This document shows positions 20,381 to 33,430 of a stretch of DNA of 64,000 nucleotides, one piece after another. Every line of letters starts with the position of its first letter. Position 1 is the first letter of the stretch. The notes beneath the pieces were generated by a model that did no database searches, had not been told where the DNA came from, and saw nothing but the letters and a program-made list of their open reading frames with translations. Both the position numbers and the translations under genes were made by a program. Origin of the DNA: Cyprinodon diabolis. Lineage: Eukaryota; Chordata; Actinopteri; Cyprinodontiformes; Cyprinodontidae. The DNA is taken from positions 1 to 64,000 of the forward strand of contig JARPUW010000057.1 of the NCBI GenBank assembly GCA_030533445.1. The letters are read 5' to 3'.

Positions 20381-23300
20381 AACTAGAAAATTTCTAAAGA
20401 AATTTTGAGGGGGGCCACCTACTGCCCGTCTGGGGAACCGGGCCAATACGGCCCTGGCAAGTGACGTCGGGGCTCCCCAGACCAACTGCTTACGCCTTTG
20501 AGGGCTGCTGAGGGAAGGAAAGAGGGCAAGTTCATGGGCAAAGAGAGCTGTGTGCCACTTGTGCTGAAATCTGGGAAATAGACGTGCACAGCGTATCATG
20601 CACAAGCATAATATGGGTTGTCCATATTGAAACACAGTGGGTAAAGCCCAGTTGGCGGGCTTCGCCCGCCTGCTAGGAGCCATCTCAGTGAAGAAAAAAA
20701 TCACCAATGGCGGGCTCTGCCCGCCTTCTAAGAGCCATTGCAGTGATGAAATCACCAATGGCGGGCTCCGCCCGCCTGCTAAGAGCCATTGCAGTGATGT
20801 AATCACCTTTGGCGGGCTCCGCCCGCCTGTTACCATTGGCGGGCTCCGCCCGCCTTCTAAGAGCCATTGCAGTGATGAAATCACCAATGGCAATGAGCAA
20901 TATGCCGGAATGTATGAGTGTGTATAAGGAAGAGGCTTTTATTCTGTAGAGTCCTTGTAGTCTTATTTTGAAAGTCTATCATGAATGTGCATCAAAAGAT
21001 GGGTCACGCCCAGCAGTGATATAGAATCCATTTCCAAATGTTAAATCACTGGTTTTCCATGTTATTAGGTGAATAGTTGCTGTATTACAGAGTAAATGGG
21101 AGACTTTTATTGTGAAATTTGCTCTGGGGTGTGTTTTGAAAAGGTCACTAGAGTCTAATAAAAACAACCTGGAAGAGTTTGGGTCATAATGTTGAGCCAT
21201 TTGCATCAATTAATGCATTAGTATAATCTAGAGGCTTTTATTTTGTAGGGTCCCTGGAGTCTTATTTTGAAAGTCCAACAGAGTTGTGTTTAGAGAAAAT
21301 GTTCAGACCCATCAATGATAGTTGATGACTTTCCAATCGTTAAATCACTCTTTTTCCATTTTATTAGGGCAGTAGATGAAGCGGAAATGGGAGGCTTTTA
21401 TTTTGAAATTTGCCATAGGGTGTGTTTTAAACAGTCTCCTAGAGTCTATTCTCTAAAATGGGGTTGAGTTTGGGTCATAATGTTGAGCCATAAAGGGCAA
21501 TAAATATATGTAAAAAATATAGAGGCTTTTATTTTGAAGGGTCCCTGGAGTCTTATTTTGAAAGTCTATCAGTGCTGAGTGGCAAGGGAAGTGTCATGGA
21601 CGGCAGTCATATAGTATCCATTTCCCAATGTTAAATCAGTGCTTTCACCCTCCATTAGATTAATATGTGCTGTTTAAAACAGCAGAGGTAAAATCTGTTT
21701 GAAGCTTGGTAACCTTGACAACGCTTAATGAGCCTCTCACTGACACAGACAACAGCTGCACTCACTATTGGTTTCTTCTTCCCAGGCTTTTTTGTATGGG
21801 AAGAACGGCACCGAACAAACGACTGCTGAGCAAAAACCGTATGAGTTATTAAAAAAAAAAATTTCACCATGAGCATCAGCAATCCTTCGACTCCAACTAT
21901 ACCAACTTTGGTGTATGTGTGTCATTCAGAACAATATTTATGACGACTTGAAAACACATAGTCTGATTCGTTTTTCTCCCATCTTCAGCTTAAAAAGAAT
22001 GGAGAAAGGCTGAAACTCATCGACTTTAGGTTGGTCTGGAGGGTTTTTAAGGAAAAGTATTAATCCTACCGTAATTCCGAAGACATTGTGTGAGTCCAGA
22101 GGTTTCAGTCTACAAACTGACCAAAAATGGTGACTGTAGGTCCAAATATGTGGCCGTGAGGGCGAGAATAAGATGTTTGATCTTAAAAAAATGGCCGCCT
22201 CACACTAAGATTTCAGCAGCTGCACTCTAGCAGGCTGCTGCAGAAGCTAACTGTCAGCTAGCTTCCAGGTGCTTACCCTCCGAACAAACGACTGCTGAGC
22301 AAAAACCGTAAAAGATATCTGAAAAATTCTTTCAGTGAAAGCAACATCTATCCTTTGTCTCAGACTGGGGTAACCTTCATGTCTGTAGGTCTTTCACAAC
22401 CCAAAACGAAGCACAAACAAAATGGTTGGCCCACCTGCTCCTCCCTTTGTTTGAACTGCAGGACCTCACTCTCACTCACCTTTTAGCTGCTAAAGCACCC
22501 CTCCGAACAAACGACTGCTGAGTAAAAACCGTAAAAGGTGTCTGAAAAATTCTTTTTATCTAAGCGACAGCTATATCTTGTCTTCAATTGGAGTAACTTT
22601 CATGGCTGTAGGTCATCTACAAACTGAATGGGAAGAGAAAGAAAAAGAAAAAACGTTTCATCACACCTAAGCTTCTAATTGAGCTAGCTGCAGCAGGTCA
22701 CTGTCACTCAGCTTTCAGGTGCTTAAAATGTCCTCCGAACAAACGACTGCTGAGCAAAAACCGTATGAGTTATTCAAAAAAAGTTTTCACCGTGAGCGTC
22801 AGTCATCCTTCGACTCCAACTATGCCAACTTTGGTGTATGTGTGTCATTCAGAAAAATATTTATGACGAGTTGAAAACACATAGTCTGATTCGTTTTTCT
22901 CCCCTCTTCTGCTCCAAAACCAATGAAAAACGGCTCTGATTTTCATCGACTTTAGGTCGGTCTGGAGGGTTTTTAAGGAAAAGTATTAATCCTACCGTAA
23001 TTCCGAAGATATTGTGTGGGTCCAGAGATTTCAGTCTACAAACTGACCAAAAATGGTGACTCTAGCTATAAATATGTGGCCGTGAGGGCGAGTTTAAAAT
23101 GTTTTTTTGTGTTTAAAAAACGCCTGCCTCACACTCTAGCTTTTCAGTTGCTCCACTCTAGCAGGCTGGATTTTGCTAAAACTTTGTGGCGCTTGAGGTC
23201 TGATTATACAAAAACCGTAGCAGTTATCAACATACCGTCTTCAGTTTTAAATAGACGAAGGATTTATCTACAAACTGAGCTTCAAACTGTTTTTCTAGGT

Positions 23301-23620
23301 GAATGTATGCCGACACAGTGAAGTGCTGTTTTTTATGCTTTTTTTTTCCTCTCCCCATTCATTTCCTATGGGATTTTTTTGCGACGTTTTCGCTAATAAT
23401 TCGCAAACCTTCGGACTAATGAGAAAGTTTTATACAAGCACACATCACCCCATTGGTCCCGACGCGTGTGCCAACTTTGGGCCCGATCCGCCAAACCGTG
23501 CGGGACTAGTTACGTGCCGAAGTTTTGGGTATACGGGAGAATTATAATAATAATAATAATACGCGGAATAAATATGTGCAATAGTAGTAGGTGGGCCATG
23601 CCTTCGGCATGTGGCCCCCC
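20381..23620 (+). repeat. Satellite unit 4
   Basis: 3,240 bp, five GC hairpins, one H cassette at its right end. The A2 to B1 segment belongs to a distinct variant class (gtttagagaaaatg, gatgactttcc, and ttattaaaaaaaaaaa after the B1 box) shared in whole with unit 7 and, for the A2 part, with unit 8. Its B4 variant ttattcaaaaaaagttttca is shared with unit 13. Confidence 0.9.
23545..23620 (+). repeat. H cassette, one copy, junction 4/5
   Basis: A single 60-bp H core after an (AAT)n run, identical in sequence to the copy at 17137-17212 as far as I can read. It joins directly to AACTAG at 23621. Confidence 0.9.
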
Positions 23621-26600
23621 AACTAGAAAATTTCTAAAGAAATTTTGAGGGGGGCCACCTACTGCCCGTCTGGGGAACCGGGCCAATACGGCCCTGGCAA
23701 GTGACGTCGGGGCTCCCCAGACCAACTGCTTACGCCTTTGAGGGCTGCTGAGGGAAGGAAAGAGGGCAAGTTCATGGGCAAAGAGAGCTGTGTGCCACTT
23801 GTGCTGAAATCTGGGAAATAGACGTGCACAGAGTATGATGCACAAGGGTAATATGGGTTGTCCATATTGAAACACAGTGGGTAAAGCCCAGTTGGCGGGC
23901 TTCGCCCGCCTGCTAGGAGCCATCTCAGTGAAGAAAAAAATCACCAATGGCGGGCTCTGCCCGCCTTCTAAGAGCCATTGCAGTGATGAAATCACCAATG
24001 GCGGGCTCCGCCCGCCTGCTAAGAGCCATTGCAGTGATGTAATCACCTTTGGCGGGCTCCGCCCGCCTGTTACCATTGGCGGGCTCCGCCCGCCTTCTAA
24101 GAGCCATTGCAGTGATGAAATCACCAATGGCAATGAGCAATATGCCAGAATGTATGAGTGTGTATAAGGAAGAGGCTTTTATTCTGTAGAGTCCTTGTAG
24201 TCTTATTTTGAAAGTCTATCATGAATGTGCATCAAAAGATGGGTCACGCCCAGCAGTGATATAGAATCCATTTCCAAATGTTAAATCACTGGTTTTCCAT
24301 GTTATTAGGTGAATAGTTGCTGTATTACAGAGTAAATGGGAGACTTTTATTGTGAAATTTGCTCTGGGGTGTGTTTTGAAAAGGTCACTAGAGTCTAATA
24401 AAAACAACCTGGAAGAGTTTGGGTCATAATGTTGAGCCATTTGCATCAATTAATGCATTACTATAATCTAGAGGCTTTTATTTTGTAGGGTCCCTGGAGT
24501 CTTATTTTGAAAGTCCAACAGAGTTGTGTTTATAGAAAATGTTCAGACCCGTCAATGATAGTTGATTACTTTCCAATCGTTAAATCACTCTTTTTCCATG
24601 TTATTAGGGCAGTAGATGAAGCGGAAATGGGAGGCTTTTATTTTGAAATTTGCTATAGGGTGTGTTTTAAACAGTCTCCTAGAGTCTATTCTCTAAAACG
24701 GGGTTGAGTTTGGGTCATAATGTTGAGCCATATAGAGCAATAAATATATGTAAAAAATATAGAGGCTTTTATTTTGTAGGGTCCCTGGAGTCTTATTTTG
24801 AAAGTCTATCAGTGCTGAGTGGCAAGGGAAGTGTCATGTACAGCAGTCATATAGTATCCATTTCCCAATGTTAAATCAGTCCTTTCACCCTCCATTAGAT
24901 TAATATGTGCTGTTTAAAACAGCAGAGGTAAAATCTGTTTGAAGCTTGGTAACCTTGACAACGCTTAACGAGCCTCTCACTGACACAGACAACAGCTGCA
25001 CTCACTATTGGTTTCTTCTTCCCAGGCTTTTTTGTATGGGAAGAACGGCACCGAACAAACGACTATTGATCAAAAACCGTATGAGTTATTCAAAAAACAT
25101 TTTCACCATGAGCATCAGCAATCCTTCGACTCCAACTATACCAACTTTGGTGTATGTGTGTCATTCAGAACAATATTTATGACGACTTGAAAACACATAG
25201 TCTGATTCGTTTTTCTCCCATCTTCAGCTCAAAAAGAATGGAGAAAGGCTGAAACTCATCGACTTTAGGTTGGTCTGGAGGGTTTTTAAGGAAAAGTATT
25301 AATCCTACCGTAATTCCGAAGACATTGTGTGAGTCCAGAGGTTTCAGTCTACAAACTGACCAAAAATGGTGACTGTAGCTCCAAATATGTGGCCGTGAGG
25401 GCGAGAATAAGATGTTTGATCTTAAAAAAATGGCCGCCTCACACTAAGATTTCAGCAGCTGCACTCTAGCAGGCTGCTGCAGAAGCTAACTGTCAGCTAG
25501 CTTCCAGGTGCTTACCCTCCGAACAAACGACTGCTGAGCAAAAACCGTAAAAGATATCTGAAAAATTCTTTCAGTGAAAGCAACATCTATCCTTTGTCTC
25601 AGACTGGGGTAACCTTCATGTCTGTAGGTCTTTCACAACCCAAAACGAAGCACAAACAAAATGGTTGGCCCACCTGCTCCTCCCTTTGTTTGAACTGCAG
25701 GACCTCACTCTCACTCACCTTTTAGCTGCTAAAGCACCCCTCCGAACAAACGACTGCTGAGTAAAAACCGTAAAAGGTATCTGAAAAATTCTTTTTATCT
25801 AAGCGACAGCTATATCTTGTCTTCAATTGGAGTAACTTTCATGGCTGTAGGTCATCTACAAACTGAATGGGAAGAGAAAGAAAAAGAAAAAACGTTTCAT
25901 CACACCTAAGCTTCTAATTGAGCTAGCTGCAGCAGGTCACTGTCACTCAGCTTTCAGGTGCTTAAAATGTCCTCCGAACAAACGACTGCTGAGCAAAAAC
26001 CGTATGAGTTATTCAAAAAAATGTTTCACCGTGAGCGTCAGTCATCCTTCGACTCCAACTATGCCAACTTTGGTGTATGTGTGTCATTCAGAAAAATATT
26101 TATGACGAGTTTAAAACACATAGTCTGATTCGTTTTTCTCCCCTCTTCTGCTCCAAAACCAATGAAAAACGGCTCTGATTTTCATCGACTTTAGGTCGGT
26201 CTGGAGGGTTTTTAAGGAAAAGTATTAATCCTACCGTAATTCCGAAGATATTGTGTGGGTCCAGAGATTTCAGTCTACAAACTGACCAAAAATGGTGACT
26301 CTAGCTATAAATATGTGGCCGTGAGGGCGAGTTTAAAATGTTTTTTTGTGTTTAAAAAACGCCTGCCTCACACTCTAGCTTTTCAGTTGCTCCACTCTAG
26401 CAGGCTGGATTTTGCTAAAACTTTGTGGCGCTTGAGGTCTGATTATACAAAAACCGTAGCAGTTATCAACATACCGTCTTCAGTTTTAAATAGATGAAGG
26501 ATTTATCTACAAACTGAGCTTTAAACTGTTTTTCTAGGTGAATGTATGCCGACACAGTGAAGCGCTGTTTTTTATGCTTTTTTTTCCCTCTCCCCATTCA

Positions 26601-26928
26601 TTTCCTATGGGATTTTTTTGCGACGTTTTCGCTAATAATTCGCAAACCTTCGGACTAATGAGAAAGTTTTATACAAGCACGCATCGCACCATTGGTCCCG
26701 ACGCGTGTGCCAACTTTGGGCCCGATCCGCCAAACCGTGCGGGACTAGTTACGTGCCGAAGTTTTGGGTATACGGGAGAATTATAATAATAATAATAATA
26801 CGCGGAATAAATATGTGCAATAGTAGTAGGTGGGCCATGCCTTCGGCATGTGGCCCCCCAATAATAATACGCGGAATAAATATGTGCAATAGTAGTAGGT
26901 GGGCCATGCCTTCGGCATGTGGCCCCCC
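23621..26928 (+). repeat. Satellite unit 5
   Basis: 3,308 bp, five GC hairpins, two H cassettes at its right end. It shares gtgcacagagtatgatg (near 23824) with units 12 and 14, and tatagagcaataaat (near 24731) with unit 14. Private changes include gcacgcatcgcaccattgg near 26680. Confidence 0.9.
26782..26928 (+). repeat. H cassettes, two copies, junction 5/6
   Basis: Two tandem H cores separated by an AATAAT-type linker. The second ends in cccccc and runs straight into the AACTAG of unit 6. Confidence 0.9.
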
Positions 26929-29900
26929 AACTAGAAAATTTCTAAAGAAATTTTGAGGGGGGCCACCTACTGCCCGTCTGGGGAACCGGGCCAATACGGC
27001 CCTGGCAAGTGACGTCGGGGCTCCCCAGACCAACTGCTTACGCCTTTGAGGGCTGCTGAGGGAAGGAAAGAGGGCAAGTTCATGGGCAAAGAGAGCTGTG
27101 TGCCACTTGTGCTGAAATCTGGGAAATAGACGTGCACAGCGTATGATGCACAAGGGTAATATGGGTTGTCCATATTGAAACACAGTGGGTAAAGCCCAGT
27201 TGGCGGGCTTCGCCCGCCTGCTAGGAGCCATCTCAGTGAAGAAAAAAATCACCAATGGCGGGCTCTGCCCGCCTTCTAAGAGCCATTGCAGTGATGAAAT
27301 CACCAATGGCGGGCTCCGCCCGCCTGCTAAGAGCCATTGCAGTGATGTAATCACCTTTGGCGGGCTCCGCCCGCCTGTTACCATTGGCGGGCTCCGCCCG
27401 CCTTCTAAGAGCCATTGCAGTGATGAAATCACCAATGGCAATGAGCAATATGCCAGAATGTATGAGTGTGTATAAGGAAGAGGCTTTTATTCTGTAGAGT
27501 CCTTGTAGTCTTATTTTGAAAGTCTATCATGAATGTGCATCAAAAGATGGGTCACGCCCAGCAGTGATATAGAATCCATTTCCAAATGTTAAATCACTGG
27601 TTTTCCATGTTATTAGGTGAATAGTTGCTGTATTACAGAGTAAATGGGAGACTTTTATTGTGAAATTTGCTCTGGGTGTGTTTTGAAAAGGTCACTAGAG
27701 TCTAATAAAAACAACCTGGAAGAGTTTGGGTCATAATGTTGAGCCATTTGCATCAATTAATGCATTAGTATAATCTAGAGGCTTTTATTTTGTAGGGTCC
27801 CTGGAGTCTTATTTTGAAAGTCCAACAGAGTTGTGTTTATAGAAAATGTTCAGACCCGTCAATGATAGTTGATTACTTTCCAATCGTTAAATCACTCTTT
27901 TTCCATGTTATTAGGGCAGTAGATGAAGCGGAAATGGGAGGCTTTTATTTTGAAATTTGCTACAGGGTGTGTTTTAAACAGTCTCCTAGAGTCTATTCTC
28001 TAAAACGGGGTTGAGTTTGGGTCATAATGTTGAGCCATATAGGGCAATAAATATATGTAAAAAATATAGAGGCTTTTATTTTGTAGGGTCCCTGGAGTCT
28101 TATTTTGAAAGTCTATCAGTGCTGAGTGGCAAGGGAAGTGTCATGGACAGCAGTCATATAGTATCCATTTCCCAATGTTAAATCAGTCCTTTCACCCTCC
28201 ATTAGATTAATATGTGCTGTTTAAAACAGCAGAGGTAAAATCTGTTTGAAGCTTGGTAACCTTGACAACGCTTAACGAGCCTCTCACTGACACAGACAAC
28301 AGCTGCACTCACTATTGGTTTCTTCTTCCCAGGCTTTTTTGTATGGGAAGAACGGCACCGAACAAACGACTACTGATCAAAAACCGTATGAGTTATTCAA
28401 AAAACATTTTCACCATGAGCATCAGCAATCCTTCGACTCCAACTATACCAACTTTGGTGTATGTGTGTCATTCAGAAAAATATTTATGACGAGTTGAAAA
28501 CACATAGTCTGATTCGTTTCTCTCCCATCTTCAGCTCAAAAAGAATAGAGAAAGGCTGAAACTCTCATCGACTTTAGGTTGGTCTGGACGGTTTTTAAGG
28601 AAAAGTATTAATCCTACCGTAATTCCGAAGACATTGTGTGAGTCCAGAGGTTTCAGTCTACAAACTGACCAAAAATGGTGACTGTAGCTCCAAATATGTG
28701 GCCGTGAGGGCGAGAATAAGATGTTTGATCTTAAAAGAATGGCCGCCTCACACTAAGATTTCAGCAGCTGCACTCTAGCAGGCTGCTGCAGAAGCTAACT
28801 GTCAGCTAGCTTCCAGGTGCTTACCCTCCGAACAAACGACTGCTGAGCAAAAACCGTAAAAGATATCTGAAAAATTCTTTCAGTGAAAGCAACATCTATC
28901 CTTTGTCTCAGACTGGGGTAACCTTCATGTCTGTAGGTCTTTCACAACCCAAAACGAAGCACAAACAAAATGGTTGGCCCACCTGCTCCTCCCTTTGTTT
29001 GAACTGCAGGACCTCACTCTCACTCACCTTTTAGCTGCTAAAGCACCCCTCCGAACAAACGACTGCTGAGTAAAAACCGTAAAAGGTATCTGAAAAATTA
29101 TTTTTATCTAAGCGACAGCTATATCTTGTCTTCAATTGGAGTAACTTTCATGGCTGTAGGTCATCTACAACCTGAATGGGAAGAGAAAGAAAAAGAAAAA
29201 ACGTTTTGTCACACCTGATCTTCTAATTGAGCTAGCTGCAGCAGGACACTCTCCCCCAGCTTTCAGCTGCTTAAAATGTCCTCCGAACAAACGACTGCTG
29301 AGCAAAAACCGTATGAGTTATTCAAAATATTTTTTCACCGTGAGCGTCAGCCATCCTTCGACTCCAACTATGCCAACTTTGGTGTATGTGTGTCATTCAG
29401 AAAAATATTTATGACGAGTTTAAAACACATAGTCTGATTCGTTTTTCTCCCCTCTTCTGCTCCAAAACCAATGAAAAACGGCTCTGATTTTCATCGACTT
29501 TAGGTCGGTCTGGAGGGTTTTTAAGGAAAAGTATTAATCCTACCGTAATTCCGAAGATATTGTGTGGGTCCAGAGATTTCAGTCTACAAACTGACCAAAA
29601 ATGGTGACTCTAGCTATAAATATGTGGCCGTGAGGGCGAGTTTAAAATGTTTTTTTGTGTTTAAAAAACGCCTGCCTCACACTCTAGCTTTTCAGTTGCT
29701 CCACTCTAGCAGGCTGGATTTTGCTAAAACTTTGTGGCGCTTGAGGTCTGATTATACAAAAACCGTAGCAGTTATCAACATACCGTCTTCAGTTTTAAAT
29801 AGACGAAGGATTTATCTACAAACTGAGCTTCAAACTGTTTTTCTAGGTGAATGTATGCCGACACAGTGAAGTGCTGTTTTTTATGCTTTTTTTTTCCTCT

Positions 29901-30099
29901 CCCCATTCATTTCCTATGGGATTTTTTTGCGACGTTTTCGCTAATAATTCGCAAACCTTCGGACTAATGAGAAAGTTTTATACAAGCACACATCACCCCA
30001 TTGGTCCCGACGCGTGTGCCAACTTTGGGCCCGATCCGCCAAACCGTGCGGGACTAGTTACGTGCCGAAGTTTTGGGTATACGGGAGAATTATAATAAT
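26929..30099 (+). repeat. Satellite unit 6
   Basis: 3,171 bp, five GC hairpins, no H cassette at its right end. It has rare variants ggtctggacgg (28581), ttaaaagaatgg (near 28731) and ttattcaaaatattttttca (near 29318), all shared with unit 12, which has exactly the same length. Confidence 0.9.
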
Positions 30100-33000
30100 A
30101 ACTAGAAAATTTCTAAAGAAATTTTGAGGGGGGCCACCTACTGCCCGTATGGGGAACCGGGCCAATACGGCCCTGGCAAGTGATGTCGGGGCTCCCCAGA
30201 CCAACTGCTTATGCCTTTGAGGGCTGCTGAGGGAAGGAAAGAGGGCTAGGTCATGGGCAAAGAGAGCTGTGTGCCACCTGTGCTGAAATCTGGGTAATAG
30301 ACGTGCACAGCGTATGATGCACAAGGGTAATATGGGTTGTCCATATTGAACCGCAGTGGGTAAAGCTCAGTTGGTGGGCTCCGCCCGCCTGCTAGGAGCC
30401 CTTGCAGCGATGAAAAAAATCCCCAATGGCGGGCATTGCCCGCCTGCTAAGAGCCATTGCAGTGATGAAATCACCAATGGCGGGCTCCGCCCGCCTGCTA
30501 GGAGCCATTGCAGTGATGAAAAAAATCACCATTGGCGGGCTCCGCCCGCCTCCTAACAGCCATTGCAGTGATGAAATCACCAATGGCGGGCTCCGCCCGC
30601 CTTCTAAGAGCCATTGCAGTGATGAAATTACAAATGGCTATAAGCAATATGCCAGAATGTATGAGTGTGTATAAGGAAGAGGCTTTTATTTTGTAGAGTC
30701 CCTGTAGTCTTATTTTGAAAGTCTATCATGGAAGTGCATCTATAGATGGGTCATGCCCAGCAGTGATATAGAATCCATTTCCAAATGTTAAATCACTGGT
30801 TTTCCATGTTATTAGGTGAATAGTTCCTGTATTACAGAGTAAATGGGGGACTTTTATTGTGAAATTTGCTCTGGGGTGTGTTTTGAAAAGGTCACTAGAG
30901 TCTAATAAAAACAACCTGGAAGAGTTTGGGTCATAATGTTGAGCCATTTGCATCAATTAATGCATTAGTATAATCTAGAGGCTTTTATTTTGTAGGGTCC
31001 CTGGAGTCTTATTTTGAAAGTCCAACAGAGTTGTGTTTAGAGAAAATGTTCAGACCCATCAATGATAGTTGATGACTTTCCAATCGTTAAATCACTCTTT
31101 TTCCATTTTATTAGGGCAGTAGATGAAGTGGAAATGGGAGGCTTTTATTTTGAAATTTGCCATAGGGTGTGTTTTAAACAGTCTCCTAGAGTCTATTCTC
31201 TAAAATGGGGTTGAGTTTGGGTCATAATGTTGAGCCATATAGGGCAATAAATATATGTAAAAAATATAGAGGCTTTTATTTTGAAGGGTCCCTGGAGTCT
31301 TATTTTGAAAGTCAATCAGTGCTGAGTGGCAAGGGAAGTGTCATGGACGGCAGTCATATAGTATCCATTTCCCAATGTTAAATCAGTGCTTTCACCCTCC
31401 ATTAGATTAATATGTGCTGTTTAAAACAGCAGAGGTAAAATCTGTTTGAAGCTTGGTAACCTTGACAACGCTTAATGAGCCTCTCACTGACACAGACAAC
31501 AGCTGCACTCACTATTGGTTTCTTCTTCCCAGGCTTTTTTGTATGGGAAGAACGGCACCGAACAAACGACTGCTGAGCAAAAACCGTATGAGTTATTAAA
31601 AAAAAAATTTCACCATGAGCATCAGCAATCCTTCGACTCCAACTATACCAACTTTGGTGTATGTGTGTCATTCAGAACAACATTTATGACGACTTGAAAA
31701 CACATAGTCTGATTCGTTTTTCTCCCATCTTCAGTTTAAAAAGAATGGAGAAAGGCTGAAACTCATCGACTTTAGGTTGGTCTGGAGGGTTTTTAAGGAA
31801 AAGTATTCATCCTACCGTAATTCCGAAGACATTGTGTGAGTCCAGAGGTTTCAGTCTACAAACTGACCAAAAATGGTGACTGTAGGTCCAAATATGTGGC
31901 CGTGAGGGCGAGAATAAGATGTTTGATCTTAAAAAAATGGCCGCCTCCCACTAAGATTTCAGCAGCTGCACTCTAGCAGGCTGCTGCAGAAGCTAACTGT
32001 CAGCTAGCTTCCAGGTGCTTACCCTCCGAACAAACGACTGCTGAGCAAAAACCGTAAAAGGTATCTGAAAAATTCTTTCAGTGAAAGCAACATCTATCCT
32101 TTGTCTCAGACTGGGGTAACCTTCATGTCTGTAGGTCTTTCACAACCCAAAACGAAGCAAAAACAAAATGGTTGGCCCACCTGCTCCTCCCTTTCTTTTA
32201 ACTGCAGGACCTCACTCTCACTCACCTTTCAGCTGCTAAAGCACCCCTCCGAACAAACGACTGCTGAGTAAAAACCATAAAAGGTATCTCAAAAATTATT
32301 TTTATCTAAGCGACAGCTATATCTTGTCTTCAATTGGAGTAACTTTCATGGCTGTAGGTCATCTACAACCTGAATGGGAAGAGAAAGAAAAAGAAAAAAC
32401 GTTTCGTCACACATGAGCTTCTAATTGAGCTAGCTGCAGCAGGTCACTCACCCAGCTTTGAGGTGCTTAAAATGTCCTCCGAACAAACGACTGCTGAGCA
32501 AAAACCGTATGAGTTATTCAAAAAATTCTTTCACCGTGAGCGTCAGCCATCCTTCGACTCCAACTATGCCAACTTTGGTGTATGTGTGTCATTCAGAAAA
32601 ATATTTATGACGACTTGAAAACACATAGTCTGATTCGTTTTTCTCCCCTCTTCTGCTCCAAAACCAATGAAAAACTGCTCTGATTTTCATCGACTTTAGG
32701 TCGGTCTGGAGGGTTTTTAAGGAAAAGTATTAATCCTACCGTAATTCCGAAGATATTGTGTGGGTCCAGAGATTTCAGTCTACAAACTGACCAAAAATGG
32801 TGACTCTAGCTATAAATATGTGGCCGTGAGGGCGAGTTTAAAATGTTTTTTTGTGTTTAAAAAACGCCTGCCTCACACTCTAGCTTTTCAGTTGCTCCAC
32901 TCTAGCAGGCTGGATTTTGCTAAAACTTTGTGGCGCTTGAGGTCTGATTATACAAAAACCGTAGCAGTTATCAACATACCGTCTTCAGTTTTAAATAGAC

Positions 33001-33430
33001 GAAGGATTTATCTACAAACTGAGCTTCAAACTGTTTTTCTAGGTGAATGTATGCCGACACAGTGAAGTGCTGTTTTTTATGCTTTTTTTTTCCTTTCCCC
33101 ATTCATTTCCTATGGGATTTTTTTGCGACGTTTTTGCTAATAATTCGCAAACCTTCGGACTAATGAGAAAGTTTTATACAAGCACACATCACCCCATTGG
33201 TCCCGACGCGTGTGCCAACTTTGGGCCCGATCCGCCAAACCGTGCGGGACTAGTTACGCGCCGAAGTTTTGGGTATACGGGAGAATTATAATAATAATAA
33301 TACGCGGAATAAATATGTGCAATAGTAGTAGGTGGGCCATGCCTTCGGCATGTGGCCCCCCAATAATAATACGCGGAATAAATATGTGCAATAGTAGTAG
33401 GTGGGCCATGCCTTCGGCATGTGGCCCCCC
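30100..33430 (+). repeat. Satellite unit 7
   Basis: 3,331 bp, five GC hairpins in a different arrangement from units 2-6, two H cassettes at its right end. The left third defines a variant class with unit 8 (tgggtaatagacg, ctatagatgggtc, and a hairpin with loop ATT at 30428-30444). Its A2-B1 part matches unit 4. Confidence 0.9.
33289..33430 (+). repeat. H cassettes, two copies, junction 7/8
   Basis: Two tandem 60-bp H cores separated by (AAT)n, then AACTAG of unit 8 at 33431. Confidence 0.9.
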